Positions 7,974-15,416 of a stretch of DNA of 25,594 nucleotides are shown piece by piece; position 1 is the first letter of the stretch, and every line of letters begins with the position of its first letter. The notes beneath the pieces were generated by a model. The model saw only the letters and a list, made by a program, of their open reading frames with translations, was not told where the DNA came from and did no database searches. The translations under genes were made by a program, and so were the position numbers. The DNA lies in NCBI GenBank assembly GCA_964472565.1, contig CAYYNB010000081.1, positions 1 through 25,594 of the forward strand. The letters run 5' to 3'. This DNA comes from DATAMF01 sp964472565 (GTDB taxonomy: Bacteria; Chloroflexota; Anaerolineae; Aggregatilineales; Aggregatilineaceae).

Positions 7974-8943
7974 CCGGGAGTTGACCACCGATCACATCGG
8001 GCGAAAGTTCCATCAAGACGGTAAAAAACGCCGCCACATCCTCCTGCGCCTCAACCGCCGAGACATATTCCCACATCACATTTTGCAGCGACAGTGCTAC
8101 TGGCTGGGCCTTAAATCCGAGTTCGGACAGATATTCCTCAGCCAGTTCCCCCGCCTTTTCAGGATGCTCAATCGTCCACTCCACCGCCAGCGCATATTCA
8201 CGGCTGAACGCCTCTATCACTTCCGGTTTACCTTGAACGTCGGGCAGCGCGACGGTTCCGGCAATCGCTGTAGTCGCACCATCGGTAACGGCGGCCCATT
8301 CCTCCCCCAGGCTGAAAACACGTTGCAGGGGCTTCTCCGCATCCTTCGTCTGAAGTAAAACCGATGTTACCTGTGGCTCAGGTAGAATCGCGAGATCAAC
8401 CTGCCCACTGATGATCAGTTGCGCGGCTTGCGGCGGATTCATAGCATACTGAATCTCAAAATCCTCAAGGGGATCAAGTCCATTGGATACAGCCAGATAC
8501 TGAAACATCAGATCGGGCACACTGCCCTGGAAGGGGATAACGACGCGCATACCAACCGCATCCAGCAAACTTTCAATGGATGTCTCAGCACTCACTGCAA
8601 ACGACGAATTCCAAACCGAAATATCCAGCAGTTGGACATCCAGATCGTTGTTGTAAAAAATCGCCGCGTTATTCGACGGCATCGTCACAAAATCAGCCTG
8701 TTCTCCGGCCACAATCGCGCGCAGTTGGTTTTGATCTTCCCACAACATCAATTCCACGTCGTCAGCCACGTCGCTCAGTTTGTCATTCGCAATCAGATAC
8801 ACGAACGGAATCGATAATGGGCCAGGGGGACCCGCGAGAACGAGTTTGTCGAGTTTATTAGATTGAGCCGCAGTTTGGGGCAGCCCGTTCATGCTGACCA
8901 CGAGCAAAACGAACACCAATAGGCCGAACTGTACACGTTTCAT
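7945..8943 (-). CDS. NitT/TauT-type ABC importer substrate-binding protein
   Basis: This 332-residue exported protein begins with a signal peptide (MKRVQFGLLVFVLLVVSM, cleavage likely after TAA or AAQ near 26-27). There is no lipobox Cys. The mature part follows the NMT1/SsuA-type plan of two alpha/beta lobes: GPPGPLSIPFVYLI, AIVAGEQADFVTMPSNNAA, LLDAVGMRVVIPFQGSVPD and SGQVDLAILPEPQVT. Ligand pockets vary too much to name the substrate. A GAGGAT Shine-Dalgarno precedes the ATG. It leads a three-gene minus-strand operon transcribed away from the hydrogenase operon, with which it shares a 321 bp AT-rich region. Confidence 0.85.
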   Translation of the reverse strand: MKRVQFGLLVFVLLVVSMNGLPQTAAQSNKLDKLVLAGPPGPLSIPFVYLIANDKLSDVADDVELMLWEDQNQLRAIVAGEQADFVTMPSNNAAIFYNNDLDVQLLDISVWNSSFAVSAETSIESLLDAVGMRVVIPFQGSVPDLMFQYLAVSNGLDPLEDFEIQYAMNPPQAAQLIISGQVDLAILPEPQVTSVLLQTKDAEKPLQRVFSLGEEWAAVTDGATTAIAGTVALPDVQGKPEVIEAFSREYALAVEWTIEHPEKAGELAEEYLSELGFKAQPVALSLQNVMWEYVSAVEAQEDVAAFFTVLMELSPDVIGGQLPDDGFYYAAQ

Positions 8944-9264
8944 AGGCTTATGATCCTCAGTAAATGAAAAGGTAAATGCAGGCCGAACAACATCCGTATA
9001 AATTACACAATAATTAAATTACTTTTCTCATTTATTGATGTTCACAAGACGCGCCCAATTGTATAGGCCAACCGGACCCTGCTACAGTGACATACTGCCC
9101 CTATTCACATGACATCTGAAACTGTTTAGAGAAAAATTTCACAATAAAATTTTCCCTCAATAATCTACAGATCATCCATCCACTCTCAAAATGTTTTTTC
9201 TTTTTTGAAGTTCCCTCTAGGGAAAATTTAAGCTCTCTTTGTCACTTCCATTGGAGAGGATGTC
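8944..9264. promoter_or_regulatory. Shared AT-rich control region between importer 1 and hydrogenase operon
   Basis: This 321 bp divergent intergenic region has no gene. It is clearly more AT-rich than its neighbours, with A/T runs at 9000-9035 and 9129-9230. It holds an inverted pair, AAATTTTCCCT (9147-9157) and AGGGAAAATTT (9219-9229), plus a compact TTCCCT-CT-AGGGAA palindrome. The hydrogenase Shine-Dalgarno GGAGAGG is at 9253-9259. I could not pick a convincing minus-strand promoter for the importer. Confidence 0.6.
9205..9232 (+). promoter_or_regulatory. Candidate hydrogenase promoter with a palindrome in the spacer
   Basis: A -35-like TTGAAG (9205-9210) and a -10-like TTTAAG (9227-9232) are 16 bp apart, each matching 4 of 6 consensus bases. 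The spacer contains TTCCCTCTAGGGAA (9211-9224), where a bound repressor would block RNA polymerase. This is inferred from sequence only. Confidence 0.4.
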
Positions 9265-9789
9265 ATGACCTGTTCACATGCACCACAGTTGGCGCTCGAA
9301 AAATACGAGCAGCTCGACTCGTTTATCGACTCCTTGCACATTGCGGCAGATAATCCGCGCCGCAAGGATACCCTCATTCAAACGCTGCACAAAGCGCAGG
9401 GCATTTTTGGTTATCTGCCTGACGAATTGCAGCGTCACATCGCCCAAAAATATCACATTTCGCACGCGGATGTGTCCGGCGTCATCAGTTTCTACAACTA
9501 TTTCACCACTACCCCCAAAGGTGAGGTGCAAATTAATGTATGTCTTGGAACAGCCTGCTATGTTAACGGGGCCGACAAAGTGCTGGCGGAATTTGAGCGC
9601 ATTTTAGACATCAAATCCGGCGAAGTTACGCCCGATGGACATTTCTCAATTGAGAGTCTCCGCTGCGTGGGGGCATGTGGATTGGCTCCGGTAGTCACCG
9701 TCAACAACAAAGTTTATGGCAAAGTGAAACCCGAAAATGTCCAGGAAATTCTGGAGCATTATCTGGTGGAAGTGGAAACAAAGGGGTAA
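9265..9789 (+). CDS. hydC: [FeFe]-hydrogenase HydC subunit (NuoE-like, thioredoxin-fold [2Fe-2S])
   Basis: This 174-residue NuoE/HndA-type protein is expected to be the small subunit of a HydABC complex, passing electrons to or from the flavin subunit. An N-terminal helical part (10-80; RRKDTLIQTLHKAQGIFGYLP is typical) is followed by a thioredoxin-like domain. That domain binds one [2Fe-2S] cluster through C93, C98, C134 and C138 (CLGTAC and CVGAC). The start ATG follows GGAGAGG at 5 bp. Length is normal for the family. It is the first gene of the operon, with hydB starting 8 bp after its stop. Complex I NuoE is unlikely because no other nuo genes follow and HydA is in the same operon. Confidence 0.93.
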   Translation: MTCSHAPQLALEKYEQLDSFIDSLHIAADNPRRKDTLIQTLHKAQGIFGYLPDELQRHIAQKYHISHADVSGVISFYNYFTTTPKGEVQINVCLGTACYVNGADKVLAEFERILDIKSGEVTPDGHFSIESLRCVGACGLAPVVTVNNKVYGKVKPENVQEILEHYLVEVETKG

Positions 9790-9797
9790 AGACCGAC

Positions 9798-11678
9798 ATG
9801 TCCAGGGTTAAATCGTACGCACAACTGCTCAAAACTTATCAGGAATGTCGCCCCTTGCTCAACATCCGGCTGCACGGCCACGATGTTCCTACTTCCGAGC
9901 GAGCTGTTTTGGTTTGCGGCGGAACAGGTTGCCATGCCAGCGAGAGCCAGCAGTTTGTTGAAAACTTCCAGGAACTGATCGCCGCCAACGGGCTGGAAGA
10001 TACCATTCAGGTCTCTATCTCCGGCTGTTTTGGCTTTTGCGAACAAGGCCCCATCGTCAAAATCTATCCGGATGATGTGTTCTATGTCCAGGTCAAACCG
10101 GGAGATGCTGCCGAAATATTCGAACGCCATATCCTCAATAATCAGTTAGTCGAACGGCTGCTGTATATCTCGCCCAGCGATAAACAGCGTGTTGCCACTC
10201 AGCACGATATTCCATTTTATAAGCCGCAGCAGCGTATTGCATTGCGTCATTCCGGTCTAATCAATCCTGAAGATATTCGGGAATATTTGGCGGTAGAAGG
10301 TTATCAGGCGCTCGGTAAGGTGCTGACCGAGATGACACCGGATCAGGTGATCGATGAAGTCAAACGTTCCGGTTTGCGTGGGCGTGGTGGTGCGGGCTTC
10401 TCCACCGGCAAAAAATGGGAATTCGCGCAGCACTATCCGGGACCGGAGAAATTTGTCATTTGTAATGCCGACGAAGGTGATCCCGGCGCTTTCATGGATC
10501 GTTCCATTATGGAAGGTGACGCTCACGCCGTGATCGAAGGGATGGCGATTGCAGGTTACGCCATCGGCTCTCACCAGGGGTATGTGTATATTCGCGCAGA
10601 ATATCCACTCGCTGTTGCCCGCCTGGAATTGGCCTTGTCGCAGGCGCGCGAATATGGACTGATCGGCAAAAATATTCTCGGCTCCGGCTTCGACTTTGAC
10701 ATCCATATCCGGTTGGGCGCTGGTGCATTTGTCTGCGGTGAAGAAACGGCGCTAATCCACTCCCTGCAAGGCGAACGTGGCGAGCCAACCACCAAGCCAC
10801 CTTTCCCCGCCCAAAGCGGCCTGTGGGGGCGTCCGACCATTGTGAACAATGTCGAAACGCTGGCGAATATTCCCGTCATTTTTACTCAGGGAGCCGATTG
10901 GTACAACGCGATTGGCACGAAGACATCCAAAGGCACCAAAGTTTTTGCGCTGGCTGGACAAGTAAACAATGTCGGCCTCGTCGAAGTACCGATGGGCACG
11001 ACCCTGCGTGAAATCGTCTATGACATCGGCGGCGGGATCAAGGCCAATCGCGACTTCAAGGCAGTGCAGACGGGCGGTCCTTCTGGTGGCTGTATTCCGA
11101 AACAGTTTTTGGATATTCCTATTGACTATGAGTCCCTGATGTCAATTGGATCGATGATGGGTTCAGGCGGCATGATCGTGCTTAGCGACGAAACATGCAT
11201 GGTCAACATTGCCCGTTACTATCTGGAATTCACCGTCGAAGAATCCTGTGGGCGCTGTCTGCCTTGCCGCATCGGGACCAAACGCCTGTTGGAAATCCTG
11301 ACCAACATCACCGAAGGCAAAGGCACAGAAGCCGATCTGGTCGAACTGAAACAGCTTTCCGAAACCATTATCGACACCGCCCTCTGCGGCCTCGGTCAAT
11401 CGGCCCCGAACCCCGTATTAAGCACCTTGAAATATTTTTGGGACGAATACGAAGCCCATGTCAAGGAACACCGCTGCCCGGCAGGTGCCTGCAAGAAACT
11501 CCTGCGCTACCAGATTCTCGAAGATGTCTGTCGTGGATGTACAGCCTGCAAGCGTGTTTGTCCGGTGGATGCCATTTCCGGTTCAGCTAAACAGCCCCAT
11601 GTCATTGACCAGTCACGCTGTATTAAGTGCGGCAGTTGTATGGCAAAGTGCAAGTTTAGCGCAATTATCAATAACTAG
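9798..11678 (+). CDS. hydB: [FeFe]-hydrogenase HydB subunit (NuoF-like, NADH/FMN)
   Basis: This 626-residue cytoplasmic flavo-iron-sulfur protein is the NAD(H)-reacting subunit. The order is: thioredoxin-like [2Fe-2S] domain (C40, C45, C77, C81); NuoF FMN/NADH domain (about 150-400) with GLRGRGGAGFSTGKKW and CNADEGDPGAFMDR; an SLBB region; the N3-type [4Fe-4S] site (C484, C487, C490, C530); and a C-terminal 2x[4Fe-4S] ferredoxin (C578, C581, C584, C588; C608, C611, C614, C618). This matches HydB/HndC of electron-bifurcating hydrogenases, not plain NuoF, which lacks both end domains. The start at 9798 is chosen because the 5' extension to 9675 would run through hydC. Confidence 0.94.
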   Translation: MSRVKSYAQLLKTYQECRPLLNIRLHGHDVPTSERAVLVCGGTGCHASESQQFVENFQELIAANGLEDTIQVSISGCFGFCEQGPIVKIYPDDVFYVQVKPGDAAEIFERHILNNQLVERLLYISPSDKQRVATQHDIPFYKPQQRIALRHSGLINPEDIREYLAVEGYQALGKVLTEMTPDQVIDEVKRSGLRGRGGAGFSTGKKWEFAQHYPGPEKFVICNADEGDPGAFMDRSIMEGDAHAVIEGMAIAGYAIGSHQGYVYIRAEYPLAVARLELALSQAREYGLIGKNILGSGFDFDIHIRLGAGAFVCGEETALIHSLQGERGEPTTKPPFPAQSGLWGRPTIVNNVETLANIPVIFTQGADWYNAIGTKTSKGTKVFALAGQVNNVGLVEVPMGTTLREIVYDIGGGIKANRDFKAVQTGGPSGGCIPKQFLDIPIDYESLMSIGSMMGSGGMIVLSDETCMVNIARYYLEFTVEESCGRCLPCRIGTKRLLEILTNITEGKGTEADLVELKQLSETIIDTALCGLGQSAPNPVLSTLKYFWDEYEAHVKEHRCPAGACKKLLRYQILEDVCRGCTACKRVCPVDAISGSAKQPHVIDQSRCIKCGSCMAKCKFSAIINN

Positions 11679-11690
11679 GGGTACGAACAC

Positions 11691-13424
11691 ATGGTTAACT
11701 TAATTATCGACAATCAGCCGGTGAGTGTGCCCGAAGGCACCACCATTCTTGACGCTGCACGCCAGGTTTATATCCAGATTCCAACCCTCTGCCATTTGAA
11801 TCTGGAAGCCGTCCATCTGCATAACCAGACTGCCTCCTGCCGTATCTGTGTCGTCGAGGTCGAAGGTCGCCGCAATCTCGCGCCTTCATGCGCCACCCCT
11901 GTGGCCGAAGGTATGAAAGTCACCACCAATTCCCGGCGTGTACTCTCCGCCCGGCGTAAATTGCTGCAACTTATGTTGTCCAATCACCCCACCGACTGCC
12001 TGATCTGCGCCAAATCGACGGACTGCGAACTCCAGCAGTTAACCTGGGAGTTCGGGATCAATATGCAGGAATACCAGGCCGGTGAGCGGTCTTCCTTCCC
12101 CATCGACAAGAGCAGCGGTGCTCTCAAGCGCGATCCCAACAAATGTATCATGTGCCGCCGCTGCGAAACGATGTGCAATGAGGTGCAAACCGTCGGCGCG
12201 CTGACCGGTTTTGGGCGCGGATTCAATGCCATCGTTGGGCCAGCCGAAATGCAGCCGATAGTCGATTCGAGCTGTGTGTACTGCGGTCAGTGTGTCAGCG
12301 TCTGTCCCACCGCCGCCCTCACGGGTGTTGGGTATATCAAAGAAACGTGGGCGGCGCTCTTTGATCCAACCAAAAAAGTTGTGGTTCAGGTCGCGCCAGC
12401 GGTACGCGTCGCTATTGGTGAGGAATTTGGTCTTCCGCCGGGGCAACCCATTACGGGTAAACTCGTCGCGGGATTGCGCCGCATGGGTTTTAATGCCGTC
12501 TTCGATACCACCTTCGGTGCTGATCTGACCGTTGTTGAAGAAGCGCACGAAATCATTAAGCGCGTCGAGGCAAACGAAAACTTGCCGGTTCTAACCTCCT
12601 GCTGCCCTGGCTGGATCAATTTCCTGAAATACCATTTCCCCAGCCTGAGCTACATGCCGTCTTCATGTAAATCGCCCCAGCAAATGACTGGCGCTGTCAG
12701 CAAATCCTATTATGCGGCCAAGATCGGCATTGATCCCAAAGACCTCGTGATGGTATCGGTCATGCCCTGTATCGCCAAAAAGTACGAAGCCGCTCTGCCT
12801 GAACACAACCGCGCGGGCATTCCCGATGTAGACTATGTGATCACCACCCGTGAACTGGCGAAGATGCTCAAAGAAAGCGGTATCGATCTGCGTTATATGC
12901 CCGATGAAGGTTTCGACGATCCGCTTGGTGAATCAACCGGCGCGGGCGTCATTTTCGGCGCGACGGGTGGTGTATTGGAAGCCGCCCTGCGTACAGTTTA
13001 CGAAGAAGTGACGGGCGAAGAACTCAACGATGTCAACTTTATGGCCGTGCGCGGGTTGGCGGGTGTCAAGGAAGCCGAAATCACGCTGAATGGGCACAAG
13101 CTCCGCGTAGCCGCCGTGTCGGGCCTCGGCAACGCCCGCAAAATCTTAGAAAACATTGAAAAAGGCGTCTCGAAGTATGATGTCATCGAGATCATGGCCT
13201 GCCCCGGCGGCTGTGTGAACGGTGGCGGTCAGCCCTACAGCGAAAATCGTACCCAGGTGGTCGAACAGCGCATCAAAGGTCTGTATATGATCGACGGCTG
13301 GCAGGCGAACCGAAAATCGCACAAGAATCCGTCGGTGCAGCGCCTGTACCAGGACTTCTTCGGCGAACCGGGCAGCGAAAAAGCGCACGAACTGCTCCAC
13401 GTCTCGTACTACGAGCTATCATAG
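11691..13424 (+). CDS. hydA: [FeFe]-hydrogenase catalytic subunit HydA
   Basis: This 577-residue enzyme catalyses 2H+ + 2e- to H2 or the reverse. It has an N-terminal [2Fe-2S] domain (C34, C50, C53, C67) and a His-ligated [4Fe-4S] site (H99, C103, C106, C112). Two [4Fe-4S] clusters follow (C152, C155, C158, C162; C195, C198, C201, C205). The H-cluster domain has L1 TSCCPGW (C304/C305), L2 MPCIAKKYE (C360) and L3 MACPGGCVNGGGQP (C504, C508). All H-cluster ligands and the proton-relay Cys are present. With hydB and hydC this is a group A3-like trimeric enzyme linked to NADH and ferredoxin. It lacks the extra C-terminal [2Fe-2S] domain of Thermotoga HydA. The maturases HydE, HydF and HydG are not in the window. 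Confidence 0.97.
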   Translation: MVNLIIDNQPVSVPEGTTILDAARQVYIQIPTLCHLNLEAVHLHNQTASCRICVVEVEGRRNLAPSCATPVAEGMKVTTNSRRVLSARRKLLQLMLSNHPTDCLICAKSTDCELQQLTWEFGINMQEYQAGERSSFPIDKSSGALKRDPNKCIMCRRCETMCNEVQTVGALTGFGRGFNAIVGPAEMQPIVDSSCVYCGQCVSVCPTAALTGVGYIKETWAALFDPTKKVVVQVAPAVRVAIGEEFGLPPGQPITGKLVAGLRRMGFNAVFDTTFGADLTVVEEAHEIIKRVEANENLPVLTSCCPGWINFLKYHFPSLSYMPSSCKSPQQMTGAVSKSYYAAKIGIDPKDLVMVSVMPCIAKKYEAALPEHNRAGIPDVDYVITTRELAKMLKESGIDLRYMPDEGFDDPLGESTGAGVIFGATGGVLEAALRTVYEEVTGEELNDVNFMAVRGLAGVKEAEITLNGHKLRVAAVSGLGNARKILENIEKGVSKYDVIEIMACPGGCVNGGGQPYSENRTQVVEQRIKGLYMIDGWQANRKSHKNPSVQRLYQDFFGEPGSEKAHELLHVSYYELS

Positions 13425-13431
13425 AGGCACC

Positions 13432-13453
13432 GGGCGCAGGGTTATCTGCGCCC
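13432..13453 (+). terminator. Hairpin between hydA and the sensor genes
   Basis: GGGCGCAG (13432-13439) pairs perfectly with CTGCGCCC (13446-13453) around a 6-base loop, 7 bp after the hydA stop. Only a weak T-rich stretch follows (ACTCTATTTGATT), so it is probably an attenuator or an RNA-stability element that lowers expression of the downstream sensor genes. Confidence 0.6.
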
Positions 13454-13479
13454 ACTCTATTTGATTACCGGAGCGGAGC

Positions 13480-13755
13480 ATGTCAAAAACAAGTTTGGTT
13501 CTTTGCATGGGATCAGCCTGTCACCAGGGGGGAGTCTATTGGCTTCTCCCCCAGTTAGAGCAGTTGCTCAAGGATCACGGTTTGGAGGAACAGGTCGAAC
13601 TCAAAGGTTCCTTATGCCTCGGTCCCTGCAAAGAGCGGATTGTGATCCGCGTGGACGATCAACTGGTCCTCAATATCACACTCGACAATCTGAAGCAAAA
13701 ATTTATGGATGAAATACTCCCTAGGATCACAGCCAATGAGCGGACCGACCAATAA
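13480..13755 (+). CDS. Thioredoxin-fold [2Fe-2S] ferredoxin, hydrogenase-associated
   Basis: This 91-residue stand-alone [2Fe-2S] protein has C9 and C14 (CMGSAC) and C46 and C50 (CLGPC). That is the same C-x4-C...C-x3-C spacing as the NuoE/HydC cluster domain. It has no NuoE helical N-terminus, so it is not a second HydC. The start follows GGAGCGGAG. The next gene starts inside its 3' end, which implies coupled translation with the PAS protein. A likely role is a redox relay or sensor that reports hydrogenase or ferredoxin state to the PAS/phosphatase pair. The fold and cluster are well supported, and the sensory role is inferred from gene order. Confidence 0.85.
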   Translation: MSKTSLVLCMGSACHQGGVYWLLPQLEQLLKDHGLEEQVELKGSLCLGPCKERIVIRVDDQLVLNITLDNLKQKFMDEILPRITANERTDQ

Positions 13756-14245
13756 AAGCCTGTGGGAACTCCTCTGGGATTACGATCCCAATGGGCTGAT
13801 CGTCCTGGATAAGCAAATGCGGGTTCAAGTGGTAAATCCCGCCTTCTGTAAAATGTTCGGAGTGGATGCTGACGCTGTTCTGGGCGAACCAGCATCCCTG
13901 ATTCTGGACGACATCAACGACTTCCGGCGGGCGTGGGAACAGGAAGGTATGATGCCCTCCCGCGAACACACCTATACGGAGTATGGGCTGCACGTGCGCA
14001 AGGTCCTGTTTTCCATTCCCGACCAAAATCTGGTCGCCTGCATTATCGTTGATCTGACCCATGAGCAGCAGCAGCGCGAAGAATTGCAGCGGGTCAAACG
14101 CGAGACGATCAAAAAGATCAATGAAGTTGTGGATAACCAAATGAAAGTCGCCCAGGAAATCGCAGGGCTGTTAGGTGAAACAACAGCCGAAACCAAAGTC
14201 AGTCTGCTGCGCCTGATCCAGATGGTGGAACAGGAGATCGTCTGA
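13736..14245 (+). CDS. PAS-domain coiled-coil protein without kinase domain
   Basis: The protein has 169 residues from the ATG at 13736, which overlaps the ferredoxin gene by 20 bp. Residues about 8-105 form a PAS domain (GLIVLDKQMRVQVVNPAFCKMFG, with a PAC-like end VACIIVDLTHEQQQ). Residues about 108-169 form a helical coiled coil (EELQRVKRETIKKINEVVD, then QMKVAQEIAGLLGETTAETK). No HATPase domain, receiver domain or DNA-binding motif follows. The coiled coil has no His in a DHp-like position, so it is not a histidine kinase. A single Cys sits in the PAS core. The phosphatase gene starts 1 bp after its stop. I infer an adaptor that senses redox or a ligand and controls the phosphatase. Similar PAS proteins occur in clostridial hydrogenase loci as I recall them. 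Confidence 0.78.
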   Translation: MSGPTNKSLWELLWDYDPNGLIVLDKQMRVQVVNPAFCKMFGVDADAVLGEPASLILDDINDFRRAWEQEGMMPSREHTYTEYGLHVRKVLFSIPDQNLVACIIVDLTHEQQQREELQRVKRETIKKINEVVDNQMKVAQEIAGLLGETTAETKVSLLRLIQMVEQEIV

Positions 14246-14246
14246 G

Positions 14247-15404
14247 ATGGGCTGTTTTCTGGACATCTGGCATGCCAGTTTGAACAAGAATGGAGAGGAA
14301 TTATGTGGCGATAAAGTCAAAGTCTTCAAGACGGATCGCAAAACGATAGTGGTCCTGTCTGATGGCTTGGGAAGTGGTGTCAAAGCCAACATCCTCGCGA
14401 CTCTCACCACCGAAATCATCGTCACCATGCTGCGTGCCGATGTCCCGCTGGAAGAAGTGATCAGCACCGTCATCGGCACACTCCCGGTCTGTCAGGAACG
14501 CAAAATTGCTTATGCCACCTTCACCGCCATCGAAGTGGATCACGCCACCAGTCACTACAAAATCATCAACTTTGATAATCCGCCCACCTTTTATTTTCGC
14601 CGGAAAAAACCGGTTTCATTAGATTCCACCCGCAAAGTTATTCTCGGCAAAACAATCCACACCGCAGAAGGTTGTCTGGAAGTCGGAGATTTTTTAGGCA
14701 TAATCTCCGATGGCATTCTTCATGCCGGAGTTGGGAGTATCTGGAACTTTGGCTGGGGCTGGGACAATGTCGCTAACCATATCGCGCAGTTATTGATGCT
14801 TTCCTTTCGATCCAGATCCATCGTGCAGGGGTTGGTCAGCAAAACCCAAACACTTTATGGCAGCCTGATCGGAGATGATGCCACCTTCGTTGGCATCTGT
14901 GCCCGCGAACGCCGCAGCCTGATTGTGTTCACCGGCCCGCCGCTGGACGCTGCCCAGGATGATCATTATGCTCAACGGGTCTTGGATTTCGAGGGACGCA
15001 AGGTGATCTGCGGCGGCACGACGGGTGAAATTATGGAAATCGCGCTGGGGAAAGCCATTCACGTCGATGTATCCACCCTCCGCTCCGATATACCACCCAT
15101 CGGTCATCTCAGTCATATCGATCTGGTCACAGAAGGTATCATCACGATGTCCCGCGCCCTGGATTATATGCGCGATTGTCACGGCGATTCACTGCGGCTG
15201 CCCAAAGATCGAAACGCGGCGGTGCTGCTGGCCCAGGAACTGCTTCAGGCCGACTCCATTTTTTTCCTCGTCGGTCAAAGCATCAACGAGTTTTACCAGA
15301 ATCCGCTCCTGCCCCGCAATCTCTCGCTGCGCAAGAGTCTGGTGTTAGAAATCAGCCAGTTCCTCCAAGACCACAACAAAGAAGTTCAGTTTGAGTTATG
15401 CTGA
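14247..15404 (+). CDS. SpoIIE/PP2C-type serine phosphatase with extra C-terminal domain
   Basis: This 385-residue protein has residues about 1-220 forming a PP2C-like SpoIIE domain. The metal-binding aspartates are in VVLSDGLGSG (D39), GIISDGILHAG (D155) and GDDATFVGI (D210/D211). Such enzymes dephosphorylate serine or threonine, classically on anti-anti-sigma factors. Residues about 225-385 are a separate domain I cannot name: IVFTGPP, VICGGTTGEIMEIALGK, IDLVTEGIITMSRALDY, DSIFFLVGQSINEFYQNP. The protein has no signal peptide and ends in Cys. It is the last gene of the hydrogenase operon, 1 bp after the PAS gene and 12 bp from the convergent importer gene. No kinase or STAS-domain target lies nearby. 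The phosphatase fold is clear, but the substrate is unknown. Confidence 0.87.
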   Translation: MGCFLDIWHASLNKNGEELCGDKVKVFKTDRKTIVVLSDGLGSGVKANILATLTTEIIVTMLRADVPLEEVISTVIGTLPVCQERKIAYATFTAIEVDHATSHYKIINFDNPPTFYFRRKKPVSLDSTRKVILGKTIHTAEGCLEVGDFLGIISDGILHAGVGSIWNFGWGWDNVANHIAQLLMLSFRSRSIVQGLVSKTQTLYGSLIGDDATFVGICARERRSLIVFTGPPLDAAQDDHYAQRVLDFEGRKVICGGTTGEIMEIALGKAIHVDVSTLRSDIPPIGHLSHIDLVTEGIITMSRALDYMRDCHGDSLRLPKDRNAAVLLAQELLQADSIFFLVGQSINEFYQNPLLPRNLSLRKSLVLEISQFLQDHNKEVQFELC

Positions 15405-15416
15405 TCCGCCGAAATC

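Noticed and set aside
9205..9232. Rex (NADH-sensing) operator at the hydrogenase promoter
   Set aside because: The palindrome TTCCCT-CT-AGGGAA does not resemble the TTGTTAA...TTAACAA type of Rex site.
9675..9797. Longer N-terminus for HydB starting at 9675
   Set aside because: It would overlap hydC by 115 bp in another frame. The MSRVKSYAQ start at 9798 fits the family and operon spacing.
12039..12548. Minus-strand open frame of 169 codons inside hydA
   Set aside because: It is a shadow of hydA with no ribosome-binding site or domain features.
9265..13424. Complex I (NuoE-NuoF-NuoG) operon
   Set aside because: The third protein has all three H-cluster motifs (TSCCPGW, MPCIAKKYE, MACPGGCVNGGGQP), so it is HydA. 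No other nuo genes follow.
13736..14245. PAS protein as a histidine kinase
   Set aside because: There is no DHp histidine and no HATPase motif. The protein ends after the coiled coil.
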